This document shows, in pieces, positions 1 through 11,220 of a DNA stretch of 64,000 bases. The position numbers were made by a program, and so were the translations under genes. Below the pieces are notes generated by a model. It had not been told where the DNA came from. It worked only from the letters and a program-made list of their open reading frames with translations, and searched no databases. The DNA lies in NCBI GenBank assembly GCA_018398585.1, contig JAGTTD010000008.1:31053208-31117207 (forward strand), read 5' to 3'. Numbering within the stretch: the first letter of the stretch is position 1; every line of letters starts with the position of its first letter. This DNA is from Simmondsia chinensis (lineage: Eukaryota; Streptophyta; Magnoliopsida; Caryophyllales; Simmondsiaceae).

Positions 1-3
1 GGA

Positions 4-1083
4 TTGCCTCAACCTCTATCTATGCCCGAGATAGTGTGGACCGAAGTCTCAATGGATTTTATAGAGGGCCTTCCCAGGTCCTTTGGAAAGGATGTCATTA
101 TGGTAGTAGTTGACAGATTGAATAAGGCAGCTCATTTTCTTTCCCTCACACACCCTTATATAGCTCTCACTGTGGCTCAACTTTACATGGATCACGTATA
201 CAAGCTACATGGACTCCCTAGCTCTATAGTGAGTGATAGGGATGCCATCTTCTATAGTGAATTTTGGCAAGCCTTTTTCTCTATTCAGGGAGCGGAGCTT
301 CACCTTTCTACAGCTTACCACCCTCAAACTGATGGGAAAACTGAGGTGTTTAACAGAGGTGTGGAAACATACCTTAGATGCATGTGCAGCTCACAACCCC
401 ACCAGTGGTCCAAGTGGCTCCCCTTGGCTGAGTGGTGGTACAACACCACCTGGCATTCTGCCACACACAGGACTCCTTATGAGGTGGTTTATGGCCAACC
501 ACCACCCTTGCACATCCCATACCTACATGGTGAAACACAGGTAGAGGCTGTTGATAGAAGTCTCCAAAAAAGGGAGGAGATGATTACCACTCTCAAGTAC
601 CATCTATCTCGAGCCCAAAACAGAATGAAACAAATTGCAGACAAGAAGAGAACTGAGAGAGCCTTCAGCCCTGGAAATTGGGTATACTTGGAGTTGATTC
701 CATACAGACAAATTACAATTGCACATAGAAGCAATTAGAAGTCATCCCCGAGATATTATGGCCTTTTTATGGTGACTGCAGCAGTGGGGAAGGTGGCATA
801 TCAGCTTGCACTACCAGAATCAGCAAGGATTCACAACGTATTTCATGTCTCACAACTTAAGTTACATGTGGGACCCTTGCCGACAGAAGGAGTGGCTATA
901 CCACACGATCTGGAAGATGCACCATTGAAGATCCCAGAAAGGGTGATAGATAGGAGAATGGCTAACCGCAACAATAGGGCTGCCACCAAGGTATTGGTGA
1001 AGTGAAAGGGCCTTCCTATGGAAGAGGCACCTTGGGAGTTCCTCTATGACCTACAATTGAAATTTCTTGATTTTCACCCTTAA
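4..1083 (+). pseudogene. Ty3/gypsy integrase and chromodomain-like tail, 3' end of pol, degenerate
   Basis: The reading frame at 4-738 is the integrase core of a Ty3/gypsy polyprotein. It has MDFIEGLP with the first catalytic Asp, SIVSDRDAIF with the second, and YHPQTDGKTEVFNR with the catalytic Glu. A short GPY-type segment (FSPGNWVYLEL) follows. The frame stops at 736-738 and resumes around 769-1005 with the HNVFHVSQLK motif typical of plant chromoviruses. It reads VLVK then TGA at 1003-1005, exactly where the conserved Trp of the chromodomain KWKG motif is expected; the homologous frame continues to the TAA at 1081-1083. The 5' part lies outside the window. An immobile remnant is the best reading. 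Confidence 0.88.
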
Positions 1084-1099
1084 AGGCAAGGGTGAATTT

Positions 1100-1112
1100 A
1101 AGGGGGAAGGAG
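1100..1112 (+). other. Polypurine tract of the Ty3/gypsy element
   Basis: An uninterrupted purine run, AAGGGGGAAGGAG, lies just upstream of the LTR start TGTTACA at 1114. It would prime plus-strand DNA synthesis in the parent element. Its position directly after the pol stop is the standard LTR retrotransposon layout. Confidence 0.75.
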
Positions 1113-1113
1113 T

Positions 1114-1580
1114 TGTTACAGTGAAATTTGCAAGTTGGGGCTTGGATTAAGTATCGGGTGAAGAGTAGGAAGCATTTGAAGGTTAAGGGATTCAAAATTT
1201 AGTTATTTTCAGTTGGAGCTGTGGCGGGAAGGTCTGGGCAAGCTGTGGGTCATGCGCAAAGCACATGTCAAGCGGGGATTTAGTTAAGGCACGTGCCCTG
1301 CATGTGCTTGTTCTGAATATTTTGTGATTTTTCTCTGGTTTCTGCAATTCAGCAATTTTTCCTTTTTTTCTGCTATTTCTCTCTTTTAATTACTTGGTAT
1401 AAATAGTTAATGATGGATTGCATTAGGTTTTTATGCAAGTTTATCAATACTATATCAATCTCAATCTTCTTCTTCTCAATCTCTCAATCTATTTCTCACT
1501 CTCCCTCATGCTCTATTTCTATCTTTACATGGTTTGATCTTGAAATTTAAGTCACTGTATCAATGGCCCAATTTTTAACA
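1114..1580 (+). repeat. 3' LTR of the Ty3/gypsy element
   Basis: The segment begins TGTTACA right after the polypurine tract and ends TTTTTAACA, giving TG...CA ends. A TATA box (GGTATAAATAG) lies near 1397-1407, followed by pyrimidine-rich sequence expected of R/U5. Length is about 467 bp. The 5' LTR is off-window, so neither the target duplication nor the age can be judged. The 3' boundary at 1580 rests on the TAACA end alone. Confidence 0.7.
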
Positions 1581-2430
1581 ATGAGAAAACAGCGCCGCGC
1601 AGTACAAACAAGCCCTAACTTTCGTTGATCGTCTGCCGCCGCCGAATCTCGACCACGGACCACCAGGCCACAGTTGGTAACCGGACATTTGCCGGGTTCG
1701 CTAAGCCACCGCAAACCACCACTGCACGAACTTCCATCGTTTGTGTCGTCATCGTCTCCATCACCACAAGCCACCAAGAAGCTTCATCGCCACTGTTCCT
1801 GGCCACCAGCACAAGCACAAAAAGCCCACATCGCCACCCCGGCTCAACTGCCTCCATGACCGGCAGCACGCGAACCAGCACCATTCATGTCTCTCAGACG
1901 CTCAAAGCCACGCACCATCTGCCGGACCACCACTGCTCGAATCCACTTGAGCGACACTAATTTACATGGCTCCACCAAATCTAACACTCAGGTGCACCAA
2001 TGTAGTCTTTCGCACCGATGTAGTGTGTCATGGGTTTCCATAGGATTGACCCAATCCTATACCTCATAACAAGACTTAATACAAAAAGGCTTCACACATA
2101 ACCTATTATTTGTGACACTGTTAATGAAAAAAAGTGGGATAAAAGACCCTATTTATACCCTTAGATACCATCATTTGGACTATAAATGATACTTTTCGGA
2201 TTAAAATATTATTTCGTAAAGTATATAGATTAAAACTTATTACACTAAATCTTAGAATACTAAGGTATAATTTACTTCAAATTTTAATCTAGCCATCAAG
2301 GTATAATAATTTTGCAGCCCAAAGTCCAAAGTATGACATCACTTTTTAAATATATTATGTCCCATTTTTATTTATGACATCACTTTTCTAACACATGAAA
2401 TCATAGCACCTTTTTTTATAGAATCAGTCA
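1581..2430. other. Intergenic, no gene supported
   Basis: The first 400 bases are locally GC-rich and give overlapping short frames rich in His, Pro, Ser and Thr on both strands, with no recognisable domain. The rest is AT-rich. I see no splice-bounded exon or repeat boundary here. It may be another retrotransposon remnant. Confidence 0.4.
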
Positions 2431-2440
2431 TTGGCTATTG

Positions 2441-3949
2441 GAGTTTTTTAGCTAATTAGCATATTTTTTTTAAAAATTTAGCAATTTGACAAAATTTTAA
2501 AAATATTTAGCAATTTTGCACGTTTTACTGTGGCAAGTGGTTGCATACCGTACTGTACGTCGTGCAACAGTGACCAATTTTTTTTTACCTCTTTAAAATT
2601 TTAAAAAAAATTATTAAATTTTTTTAATTTAAATTATTTTAATTTTTAATTTTATAATTTAAATCACTAAATACATTTAAAAGGTATATGTATATTATTA
2701 CTTGAACTAGTAATAAGAAAAATATAAATGTGAGATACATTTAAATGAGGAGATTGTGATATATATATTATTATTTAAACTATCTTATATATGAACTATG
2801 GTATTATAATACTATTAATAAGGAAGATATAAATAAGGGACACATTTAAGTTATTTTTAGCTAACTGGCATTTTTTTAAAAAAAAATTAGCTATTTGGCA
2901 CAATTCTAAAAATATTTAGCAATTCGGCACGGTTTCCTGTAGCAAAGTGGTTGCACGACGTCCCGTACGTGTGCAACAGCGGCATTGTTGCACGCTTTAT
3001 TTATTTTTTTTTTTTTTTTTAGTTTTACATCTTTAAAATTTAAAAAAATTAATAAAATTTCTTTTTAATTTAAATTATTTTAATTTTTAATTTTATAATT
3101 TCAATCACTAAACACATATACATTTTAAATTAAAAGGTATATGTATATTATTATTTGAACTATTAATAAAGAAGATATAAATAAGGGACACATTTAAATG
3201 AGGAGATGATGATATGTATATTATTATTTAAACTATCTTATACATGATCTATGGTATTATAATACTATTAATAAGGAGGATGTAAATGAAGGACACATTT
3301 AAATGATGAGATGTTGATGTTTCCAACAAAAAATTATGAGTTTATGCATGTGTATATTATTATTTGAACTATTTTATTAGATATATGTAATTCAAAAACT
3401 AATATATATGAATTTTTAAAATATATTTTATAAACTATATGAAATAATTTTTTAATATTTGTATATCATTTATATTCTCCTTATTAATTGTATTATAATA
3501 CCATAGCTCATGTATGAGATAGTTTAAATAATAATATACATATCACCATCTCCTCATTTAAATATGTCCCTCATTTATATCTTCCTTATTAATAGTTTAA
3601 ATAATAATATACATATACCTTTTAATTTAAAATGTATATATATTTAGTTATTCAAATTATAAAATTAAAAATTAAAATAATTTAAATTAAAAAAAATTAA
3701 TTTTTTAAATTTTAAAGAGGTAAAACTATAAAAAACAAACTGGACACTGTTGCACGACATACGGTACGGCGTGCAGCAGTGCCGTTGTTGCACGACGTAC
3801 GGAACTTCGTGCAACACTGCTGCACGACGTTTCGTACGTCGTGTAACCACTTGCTACAGTAAAAAGTGTCAAATCGCTAAATATTTTTAAAATTATACCA
3901 AATTTGCTAAATTTTTTTTTAAAAAATGTGTTAATTAACTAAAAAACTC
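2441..3949. mobile_element. Non-autonomous MULE with long inverted termini and 10-bp target duplication
   Basis: The left end GAGTTTTTTAGCTAATTAGCA mirrors the right end TGTTAATTAACTAAAAAACTC. A perfect 10-bp duplication, TTGGCTATTG, flanks it at 2431-2440 and 3950-3959; 8-11 bp duplications are the Mutator signature. The terminal modules carry palindromes built on GCACGACGTACG / CGTACGTCGTGC. A second copy of the terminal module sits inside at about 2850-2995. A 170-bp AT-rich unit occurs directly at about 2680-2850 and 3130-3310, and inverted at about 3470-3620. No transposase frame is present. Mutator-type mobilisation in trans is inferred. Confidence 0.85.
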
Positions 3950-4136
3950 TTGGCTATTGCACTTAAAAATTATGACTAAAAAGTTGAAACACAGATTTTG
4001 CTAAGTAAAATATAATTTTATAAAACCTTGCGGTAGCAAAGTATAATTTAGCATATTTTTTTTCTCATGCCACATTTGTACTTATCATGCTTCTTTCGAA
4101 CAGAATTATGTACTTAAATGGGATGCTATATATATA

Positions 4137-4954
4137 GAGTCGGCTCCCAAAATAATACAGAAAACCAAAAAAATTAAAAATATAATGCTGAAAAAAAAAT
4201 ATTTTCATATCTACTATTGAACCGCGTTAACAAGACGCGTTTACAATTCAAGAAAACCGGTTTCCTTAAAAGCAGTTCATTTTCCAATAAACCATGTCTA
4301 ATAAACGCGGTTCATATTAAAATGAGCTGCGCGTAGTAAACGCGATTTAATAATGAACCGCCTCTACTAAACGCGGTTTATCCGCAGAAAGCCTCAACCA
4401 CGCTTTCTTCGATTATACTTACCATTATGCCGCAATTCTTCACTTTTTTCTTCCCTTATAATTTTCATTATGCTACAAGTCGTGAAGATTATCATATTGA
4501 TCCCATGTCCCTCTCGATGAAGCTCCGACAATGGTACTTGAAAGATCTCCAGTGTATAAAGCAGAAGGACGGCGGCGGACGACGCCACTGGGGGTGGATT
4601 AACGAGAAAGAGGCAGAAGGACGGTGAGAGCCAGGGAGAAAGCACGCATGAATGAATCGGCCGGGGGGTTTAAATTCCCAGTGAACTGCGCCTTAGTGAC
4701 GCGGTTTTGTTTAGAGTAAACCGCGTCACTAAGACGTTGTTTTATGTGTAGAACCGCATTCTGATGACGTGGTTTAAATGATATAATCGGGTTTTTAAGA
4801 CACGGTTTTTTTGAGTTTTAAACGCATTTCTAAGACGTGGTTTATTATAGCCGCGTTTTATGAACGCGGTTCAACATTAGATATGGAAATATTTTTTCTT
4901 CAGCATTATTTTTTTTATTTTTTTAGTTTTTAGCATTATTTTCGAAACCGACTC
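4137..4954. mobile_element. Non-autonomous MULE-like element with hairpin arrays
   Basis: The ends are inverted: GAGTCGGCTCCCAAAATAAT on the left and ATTATTTTCGAAACCGACTC on the right. Inside each end are repeated hairpins based on AACCGCGTTT / AAACGCGGTT. The ends match the element at 9009-9976. The flanks show no clean 9-bp duplication, perhaps because the left side is a TA microsatellite. The core at about 4390-4660 is less AT-rich and could be captured host sequence; its short frames resemble no protein I know. Confidence 0.75.
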
Positions 4955-5181
4955 GGGATAAGTAGGCATTCCCCCCCCTCCTTTTATGAAACTCTCGGCC
5001 ACTCTTCCCCAGTGCTCGGGGGAAAGAAAAATATGTTACGTATTAAAAGAATTTTTTATAAAACTATGATGAAGAATGACAATCTAATATGCAAAAGAGA
5101 TGCAAAGTGATATATACTTTGCATTGAACTTCGTCCCAACTTGTAAGTATTTGCTCTCTTATATATAGCTTCCAAAGTTAC

Positions 5182-5421
5182 CTAAGAGGGTACCAACACA
5201 AAAACATTGGATCCCATTAGAACTCTGAAATTAAACGTGCTTAGGCGATAGTAGTACTAAGATGGGTGACCTTTTGGGAAGTCCTTGTGCACCCCTTGGG
5301 TTGGGGTTCTCGGAAACAACCTTTTTTTAGGGTAACACCCTAAAGGAGGAAGGTTATGTACATCCATCCCCCTAAACCCTATTTAGGCAGGAGCCCTTGA
5401 TGCACTAGGAATGTTGCTTTT
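5182..5421 (+). mobile_element. SINE with 5S-rRNA-derived head and LINE-type tail
   Basis: From about 5188 the sequence follows plant 5S rRNA, including TTGGATCCCATTAGAACTC, the internal control region around GTGCTTAGGCGATAGTAGTAC and GATGGGTGACC. It then passes into the body TTGGGGTTCTCGGAAACA...ACATCCATCC...GGAGCCCTTGATGCACT shared with the 3' end of the RTE LINEs in this window. Target duplications of about 20 bp containing GCTTCCAAAGTTAC flank it (ending at 5181, and at 5422-5443). It is a retroposed copy, not a functional 5S gene. Confidence 0.85.
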
Positions 5422-5831
5422 TATATAGAGCTTCCAAAGTTACAAAAAAATAAACAACTAGATTTAACTCATACTAACAAGTATGTTGAATTTTTTTTTT
5501 TTTTTTTCATATAAAACAAGTGGCCAACTTGGTTTAAATAGATAAAATAAGACTGAGTTGAATATTAATTGTAAAAGATAATATTTAAGTTAGAATGTTA
5601 AAGGGTGTGAGTTGAAAGAATAGGTATACGATTCGGATAGATAAGTTTTATGCCGGAAGTGAGTTGAAATCAACTTGACAGCTGAGTGTAAACCTCAAAT
5701 TCTTCGTTTTATATCAAAAATTGATATTTTCATTAACTTTTACAAAAATTGATATTGTCAAGTAAACAATGTTCTTATAGCGAATAATAATTATAAACTT
5801 TCATAAAGTTACTTTATTATTAACAATTTCG

Positions 5832-6753
5832 GGGTATTTACCACCCGATCGGCTTGGGAGATGATCCGACGTAGAAGGGAGGAGGACTCCATCCACTATC
5901 TCCTTTGGTTCCGGTTGCATAGTCCGAGGCATTCATTCATTCTGTGGCTTGCCTCCTGTGAGCGACTTTGGACCCGTGACAGATTGTAGAGACATCGAGT
6001 ACCGGGCATCCATTCTTCATGTGTGTTGTGTGGTTCAGATGATGAATCGCACAACCTTCTCTTCTTCTCCTACAGCTTCTCTACTACTGTTTGGTCCAGG
6101 GTGTCATCGCGCACATCCTTTGCCTAGCCTGCCCTTCCATATCGAAAGCTGGTTCAGTGGGCTTCTACTTAGCTCCGTGATCGTGGGATGGATCGTATCC
6201 CCCCCACCTTTGTTTTTCTATGACGGTTTAGATCCTCTGGTATGAGCGTAACCTGAGGATCCAGCGTTCACAGTCCCGACCTTCTTCTGTTGTCATTGAG
6301 AATATCACATGATTGGTGCACAGCCGCAGTGGGCTTCTACTTAGCTCCGTGGTCGTGGGATGGATCGTATCCCCGCCCACCTTTGTTTTTCTGCAACGGT
6401 CTGATCCTCTAGTATGACCATAACCTAAGGATTCAGCGTTCACAGTCCCAACCTTCTTCTGCTGTCATTGAGGAGGTCAAATGATTGGTGCGCAACCGTC
6501 TTATTGCTACTCCTACGCTCACACTCAGCTTCTACAGGAGTGGGGGATTGAGTATTAGTTTTGTTGGCTTTTAGCTTTGCTTCTCTATTTTGTTGGTTAT
6601 ATTGACCTTTGACGCTTTTGCATTATTTTGATTCATTTATTTTTTGATTCATTGATGTAAGTCTTTATGGCCATGACTTGGGATATGCCCCTCGTAAACC
6701 TGTACATATATTCTTTTTATATATGGTATTTATTACTGACTTACCAAAAAAAA
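5832..6753 (+). mobile_element. 5'-truncated L1 LINE, 3' end with zf-RVT remnant
   Basis: A perfect 14-bp target duplication TATTAACAATTTCG (5818-5831 and 6754-6767) and a terminal A run bound the insert. Translation near 5925-6100 gives FILWLA and a CVLCGSDDESHNLLFF zinc-binding pattern, typical of the zf-RVT domain at the C terminus of plant L1 ORF2; a stop interrupts it at about 5985. Two direct units of 172 bp (6155-6326 and from 6327 to about 6500) repeat the end of the coding region. The distal part is 3' UTR. The element is dead on arrival: no endonuclease or RT domain is present. Confidence 0.82.
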
Positions 6754-6767
6754 TATTAACAATTTCG

Positions 6768-8479
6768 TCATGGAAGTAATATTACTCTACTTATATTCAA
6801 CATTAGTCAATATAATTCATATGCTAAGTTTATATTTTTATTTTTAAAATATATATTTTAAAAAAGTAGTTTTAAAATGTATTTAGTCAGAAAAAAATAA
6901 TTAGTTGATTCATGATGTCTATTTATCCCTTTTTTTTCTAATTTATATAAATATCTAGCAAGTTTCTGCATGATATTTGCTCCTTGTTCCTGTCGTTTGG
7001 TTGGCTTTGTTGCTTTCGTTTGCCTTATGTTTTCGTGTTTGTGGGCCGTAATGTTCCTGTTTTTTTATTGTTCTTTTGTTTTAATTTGTTTTGGTGTCTC
7101 TTGTTTCCCCGCTCATGTACGAGTGGTCTCAGATCTCGCTTTATCGAGTGGTCTGCTTTTGTTCTCAACTTTATCGTTAATTATCAAAACAAAATCTAAT
7201 ATTTAATAATTGGCTCAGTGGTAATTGCTCTCCCGAATGTATTATACTTTAATTTTTTTATTTTTTTATTTTTTATGGCTAAAGCTTGGGAGAGGAGGAT
7301 GTTAGATTTGAACCTGTGTCCTAGGGTCGGCCAACCTTCATCCCAACTATTGGCACAAGCCAGGACTAGCATATAGTATATCTTAAATTGCTTCATTTTA
7401 AAAAGAGTTTTTTTTAAAAAAAATACAAAAACCTGCCTTTTAGAGTAATTATTTTTCACTTAATCGCCACAACTTCTCAAATTTTCATAAAACTACCTTT
7501 AAAAATTTTTAATTTTTCAATCAACCACCTATATTAATTTTGTTAATTTTCCATTTAGGCTGCACATATAATTATATGTTTTCTTACACAAAAAAAAGGT
7601 AAAATAACTACGAATATTAGTAGGAGCAAAGTCATTATTAAAGAAATATACTGTTATATGGTTTCTATGTGCATGTTTTCATACTTGAATATACTGAGAT
7701 TTGAATCTACATATTAAACCATATTAACAAATGTTTTAATAACTCAGAATTATCTTTTGTAAAAATATAAAAACAGCTCTTGAATTCTTTCCTTATTATT
7801 ATTTGGGTTTTTTTTTTTTAACTGAAAATCACCTAAAGTTTAGGTAAGGTATCAAAAAACCACCTAACTAAACTAAATTTTCAAAGTCAAACCTAAACTT
7901 TTTTAAAAAAATTTCAATGTCACACCTAATATTGACGCCATTCACTTTCTGTCAAATGAATGAAATGCTACGTTTTGGAAAATAAATGCATAATAACACC
8001 AAGTTTAACTTAATTTAGTTAAATTATATTAAGTAATATATTTTACAAATGACGAAATTAACTATCACCTTTAAATTTGTAAAATTATTAAGGGTTCGAT
8101 GCATTGCTACAGGCTTTTGCCACCAAAAAAATTTAAAAGTGTTTTTTTAATTTGTAAGCCCGCCATTATCCAGTATAAACTCACTCGTTGATCCAATTTA
8201 TAAGCCCTCCATGATCTGACCACTAAAACCTTTCACCAAATTAACATTCATTCTACTCTAAAACAAAATTGAAACAATATAAATTGGATAGAACTAAATA
8301 GTTAAAATTTAAAATAAAAAAAAAAAAGTGATTAAATCAATATAATAGACAAAGTAAAAAGATGTCTAATACACACCTTAATCTATTCATCTCAAAGGAA
8401 TCAAACTCACTTTCGTTCAACCTTACTACTCATCACGTTACGTTATAAAAACTCCAAAGTTAATTTTGTTGCCAAAACA
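6768..8479. other. AT-rich intergenic stretch, possible L1 3' UTR remnant
   Basis: The T- and G-rich block 6965-7205 resembles the 3' UTR of plant L1 elements, but no target duplication was found. At 8176-8240 a segment with CGTTGATCCAAT recurs at about 16500-16560 inside the alpha-SNAP intron, so a dispersed repeat is present. No gene is supported. Confidence 0.35.
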
Positions 8480-8675
8480 TTTTTTTTTTTTTTTTTGGTC
8501 TGACGAGGAACCCATTTATCTGGCAAACCCCAACTCATACGGCAACCCAAAGACCACATAAACCAGTTAAGTCAGTGATTCCTTAAGGAGAGGTTCAAAA
8601 GGAAATCGAACTCCAAACCTTTTGACCTAAAACAACACTCTACCCCCTTACCTACCTCTACCACTAAGGCAAGGT
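8480..8675 (-). mobile_element. tRNA-type SINE with poly(A) tail
   Basis: On the minus strand a box A-like motif (CCTTAGTGGTAGAGG, about 8656-8671) is followed by a box B-like motif (GAGTTCGATTTCC) with roughly tRNA spacing. A unique body of about 110 bp ends in CAGACC plus 17 A residues (T run on plus, 8480-8496). This is the standard layout of plant tRNA-derived SINEs. Target duplications were not recognised, so the 5' limit is approximate. Confidence 0.6.
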
Positions 8676-9008
8676 TCTGGTGGATATAATGCAGTTTTTT
8701 TTATCCCCTTATAGAGTTAGGTTAAATATACTAAAAAAGGACTTCAATAAGACTTAAGTAGATGCATTCATTGTTTCATCGCTCTCCACCAAAATAATTG
8801 TGACAAAATGAGTGATGCTTTATGACATTTGACAAGTAGGGGTATAAATGTGCCCATCATAAATCTCGAAAAACTCATCTAATTCCAAGCTCAAATGAAG
8901 CCGCGCCGAATTGAGTCAGCTTGTTTAGTTTATCAAGTTGAATCTAAACTGAATAAATCTCGAGCTTATAAGCTCACGAGCCTAAAAGAATTTATCTTAA
9001 TATAATTT

Positions 9009-9976
9009 GAGTCGGATCCCAAAATAATGCTGAAAAATAAAAAAATAAAAAAATAATGCCAAAAAATAAATAATTACCAATCTACTATTGAACCGCGTTT
9101 AGAAAACGCGGTTCACTCCAAAAATAACCGAATTAAGAGAAAAATATTTTTTTCCAGTTATAAAACGCGTCTTAAAGACGCGTTTCATGTGAACATAAAC
9201 CGCGTCTGCGGTTCATTTGAAACGCGGTTCATGTATGACTAAAACGCGTCTTAAAGATGCGGTTCATATAATTGTAAAGGACAAGTCTTGAAGTCAAGGA
9301 CGCCCACGCTCGAAACGAATTCAAAATGAAATGGATGAGAATGACTATACACGAAGGGTCACACGTGAATTCTGTAAGAGAAAATGTCATAATGTATTGA
9401 CATGCAAGATAAAAAAGGAGCACAAGTCTTGAAGTCAAGGACGCCCACGCTCGAAACGAATTCAAAATGAAATGGATGAGAATGACTATACACGAAGTGT
9501 CACATGTGAATTCTGTAAGAGAAAATGTCATAATGTATTGACATGCAAGATGAAAAAGGAGCACGAGACTCGGTTAGCAGCTAGTAGCAGTGAAATATAT
9601 GATGGTAATATTTATTTATGTTTCATTTTTTTGAACATTTATTTATGTTCTATTTATATTATGTTTTATATAGTAGTTCGTTATTTATATATATCTATTA
9701 GTTTGTTATTTATATTATTTTACTCATAAAGTATTATAACCGCGTTTACTAAACGCGGTTGATATGATAGTAAACCGCGTTTTTTAAATGCGGTTTATGC
9801 TTTATATATTTTTTTGTTCTTGATGCGGTTATTTTTACATATAACCACGTTTTTTGAACGCGGTTTAATATAACCGCGTTTATAAAACGCGGTTCAACAG
9901 TAGATTGGTAAATATTTATTTTTTAGCATTTTTTTTTTATTTTTTTATTTTTCAGCATTATTTTAGGTACCGATTC
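9009..9976. mobile_element. Non-autonomous MULE with 9-bp target duplication
   Basis: The left end GAGTCGGATCCCAAAATAATG mirrors the right end GCATTATTTTAGGTACCGATTC. A 9-bp duplication flanks it with one mismatch: ATATAATTT at 9000-9008 and ATACAATTT at 9977-9985. Hairpins of the form AACCGCGTTTAGAAAACGCGGTT are repeated near both ends. The interior contains a duplicated zinc-knuckle segment (separate entry). No full transposase frame exists. Confidence 0.85.
9281..9563 (+). repeat. Tandem duplication carrying a CCHC zinc-knuckle fragment
   Basis: Two direct units of about 140 bp (from 9281 and from 9421) encode the same short stretch. In the second, at 9472-9594, the frame reads CEFCKRKCHNVLTC, a C-x2-C-x4-H-x4-C knuckle like the one at the C terminus of Mutator transposases. 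In the first unit the leading Cys codon TGT is CGT (Arg) and the frame soon stops. The likely source is the parent MULE transposase. No function is expected now. Confidence 0.6.
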
Positions 9977-10234
9977 ATACAATTTATTAGCTTTAATATG
10001 TCCAAACAAGCCTAGTTTTAGCCCATATGAGCCAAACCTAAGGCTTAACAAGCTCAAACAAACCTAGATTAAGATTAGATGAGCCTTAAAATCACAAGCT
10101 TAGATCAGTGCTCATTGAGCTGAGTTTAAGCTTAACCGAGCCTAGCTAAGCCTAAACCAATGACGATCAATTCGAGGTTAAAGTTTCCAATCTTGACAAG
10201 CTTCAAGCCAAGCCCAACTGAGCTAAATGTAAAC

Positions 10235-11220
10235 AAGACAAGCCAACCCAGTCACATGGATTAACCACTCAGGGTGTGATATCAAAATCTGATGGTCTAC
10301 TTAAAGTAATAAAGAGCCCATAAAGAGCCCAAAACCATAGTTGCAAGAAACTCTAAAAATGCTAGCACTTCTTGCTTCCGAAAGGCAATTCAACATTTCA
10401 AAATTGAATTCACGTTTCCCATGGGTATCAAACTTGAAGAAAACAAGATTCAAAAACAATTATGAAATCATTTTAATAAGAAAATACTTATTAAATAATT
10501 TGTTAGCTAATTATGTCATTCAATGTAAAGAATGATTAAATTACGCAGACATTTTGAAGTCAATTTTTTTATCTTATTCATTAGGGTGCTTAATTTTTCT
10601 TAATTATTACGTAACATTAACTTTGTTTTAATATTTATGCTTTAATTGCTCAATTGATGATATTTCATTTAATTGCTCAATTAATGATATTTCATTAATT
10701 TTTATTGTATATCTAACACATAGTCCCGACCTCAGAAACTTCCACGACTGCCCGCTCCCCCATTCCTGCTTCCGTTTCCGCTACCACTCCCACTCCCGGT
10801 TCGTGCAACTATGCCCAAAACAAAGAACAGAAAATAGAGCTAATTGGGTTTGCATAGTAGTTAAAATTCTCGCCCTTTTTCAACTAAGTTACATAGTCAA
10901 AGCTCATCAACTCCTTTTTCTCCAAATAGTTATCCCTGTTTACGAAAATTACAATCTCCGATCAGCATAAAACACACAAAATTGCAATCTTTTCAAAATG
11001 GATTTGTCAATAACTTTGGACCCCCGTCCCTAAATCCAAAATAGATCATAAATTCAACACCAAATCACATTTACTTATCCAATATCACACAAACCAGATT
11101 GAAGTCTTTGCATCGATGATCTTCCAACAATAGCGATGCTCGAGAACTCATAGATAGGGTACATAAAATAAAGCGGGAATTCATAATCAAAGAGACAAAC
11201 CCGAAGATTATTTGCAGTTT
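10235..11220. other. Intergenic and 3' flank of the alpha-SNAP gene
   Basis: The 3' UTR of the minus-strand alpha-SNAP gene must begin at 11220 and run leftward; I could not place its poly(A) site. The remainder is AT-rich with a short C-rich patch near 10730-10800. The 64-codon frame at 10341-10535 resembles nothing I know. Confidence 0.4.

Larger units (their letters stand above)
8837..10234. repeat. Possible hAT-like repeat split by a MULE
   Basis: Both flanks of the MULE at 9009-9976 are rich in the same GAGCTTAAGC / AAGCTCGAGC type words as the clearer hAT MITEs at 12718 and 15466. The left end reads TAGGGGTATAAATG. The right end is not a good mirror and the possible 8-bp duplication is only 6/8, so the limits are tentative. 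Confidence 0.3.

Noticed and set aside
1547..1960. Overlapping His/Pro/Ser-rich frames on both strands
   Set aside because: They look like composition-driven frames in a GC-rich patch; no domain, splice context or conserved motif.
2520..3850. Regularly spaced palindromic repeats reminiscent of a CRISPR array
   Set aside because: They lie inside the inverted ends of MULEs with target duplications, spacing is irregular and the genome is a plant's.
4394..4645. Captured gene in the MULE core
   Set aside because: The frames on both strands match no protein I know and contain no exon-like structure; kept only as a possibility in the element entry.
5188..5310. 5S rRNA gene
   Set aside because: The match is diverged, continues into a LINE-type tail and is flanked by target duplications; the same holds for the copies at 12.2, 50.6 and 59.1 kb. 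These are SINEs.
7205..7390. tRNA gene or SINE (TTGGCTCAGTGGTAATTGCTC and GATTTGAACCTG)
   Set aside because: The two tRNA-like words are in opposite orientations, spacing is wrong and no tail or target duplication is seen.
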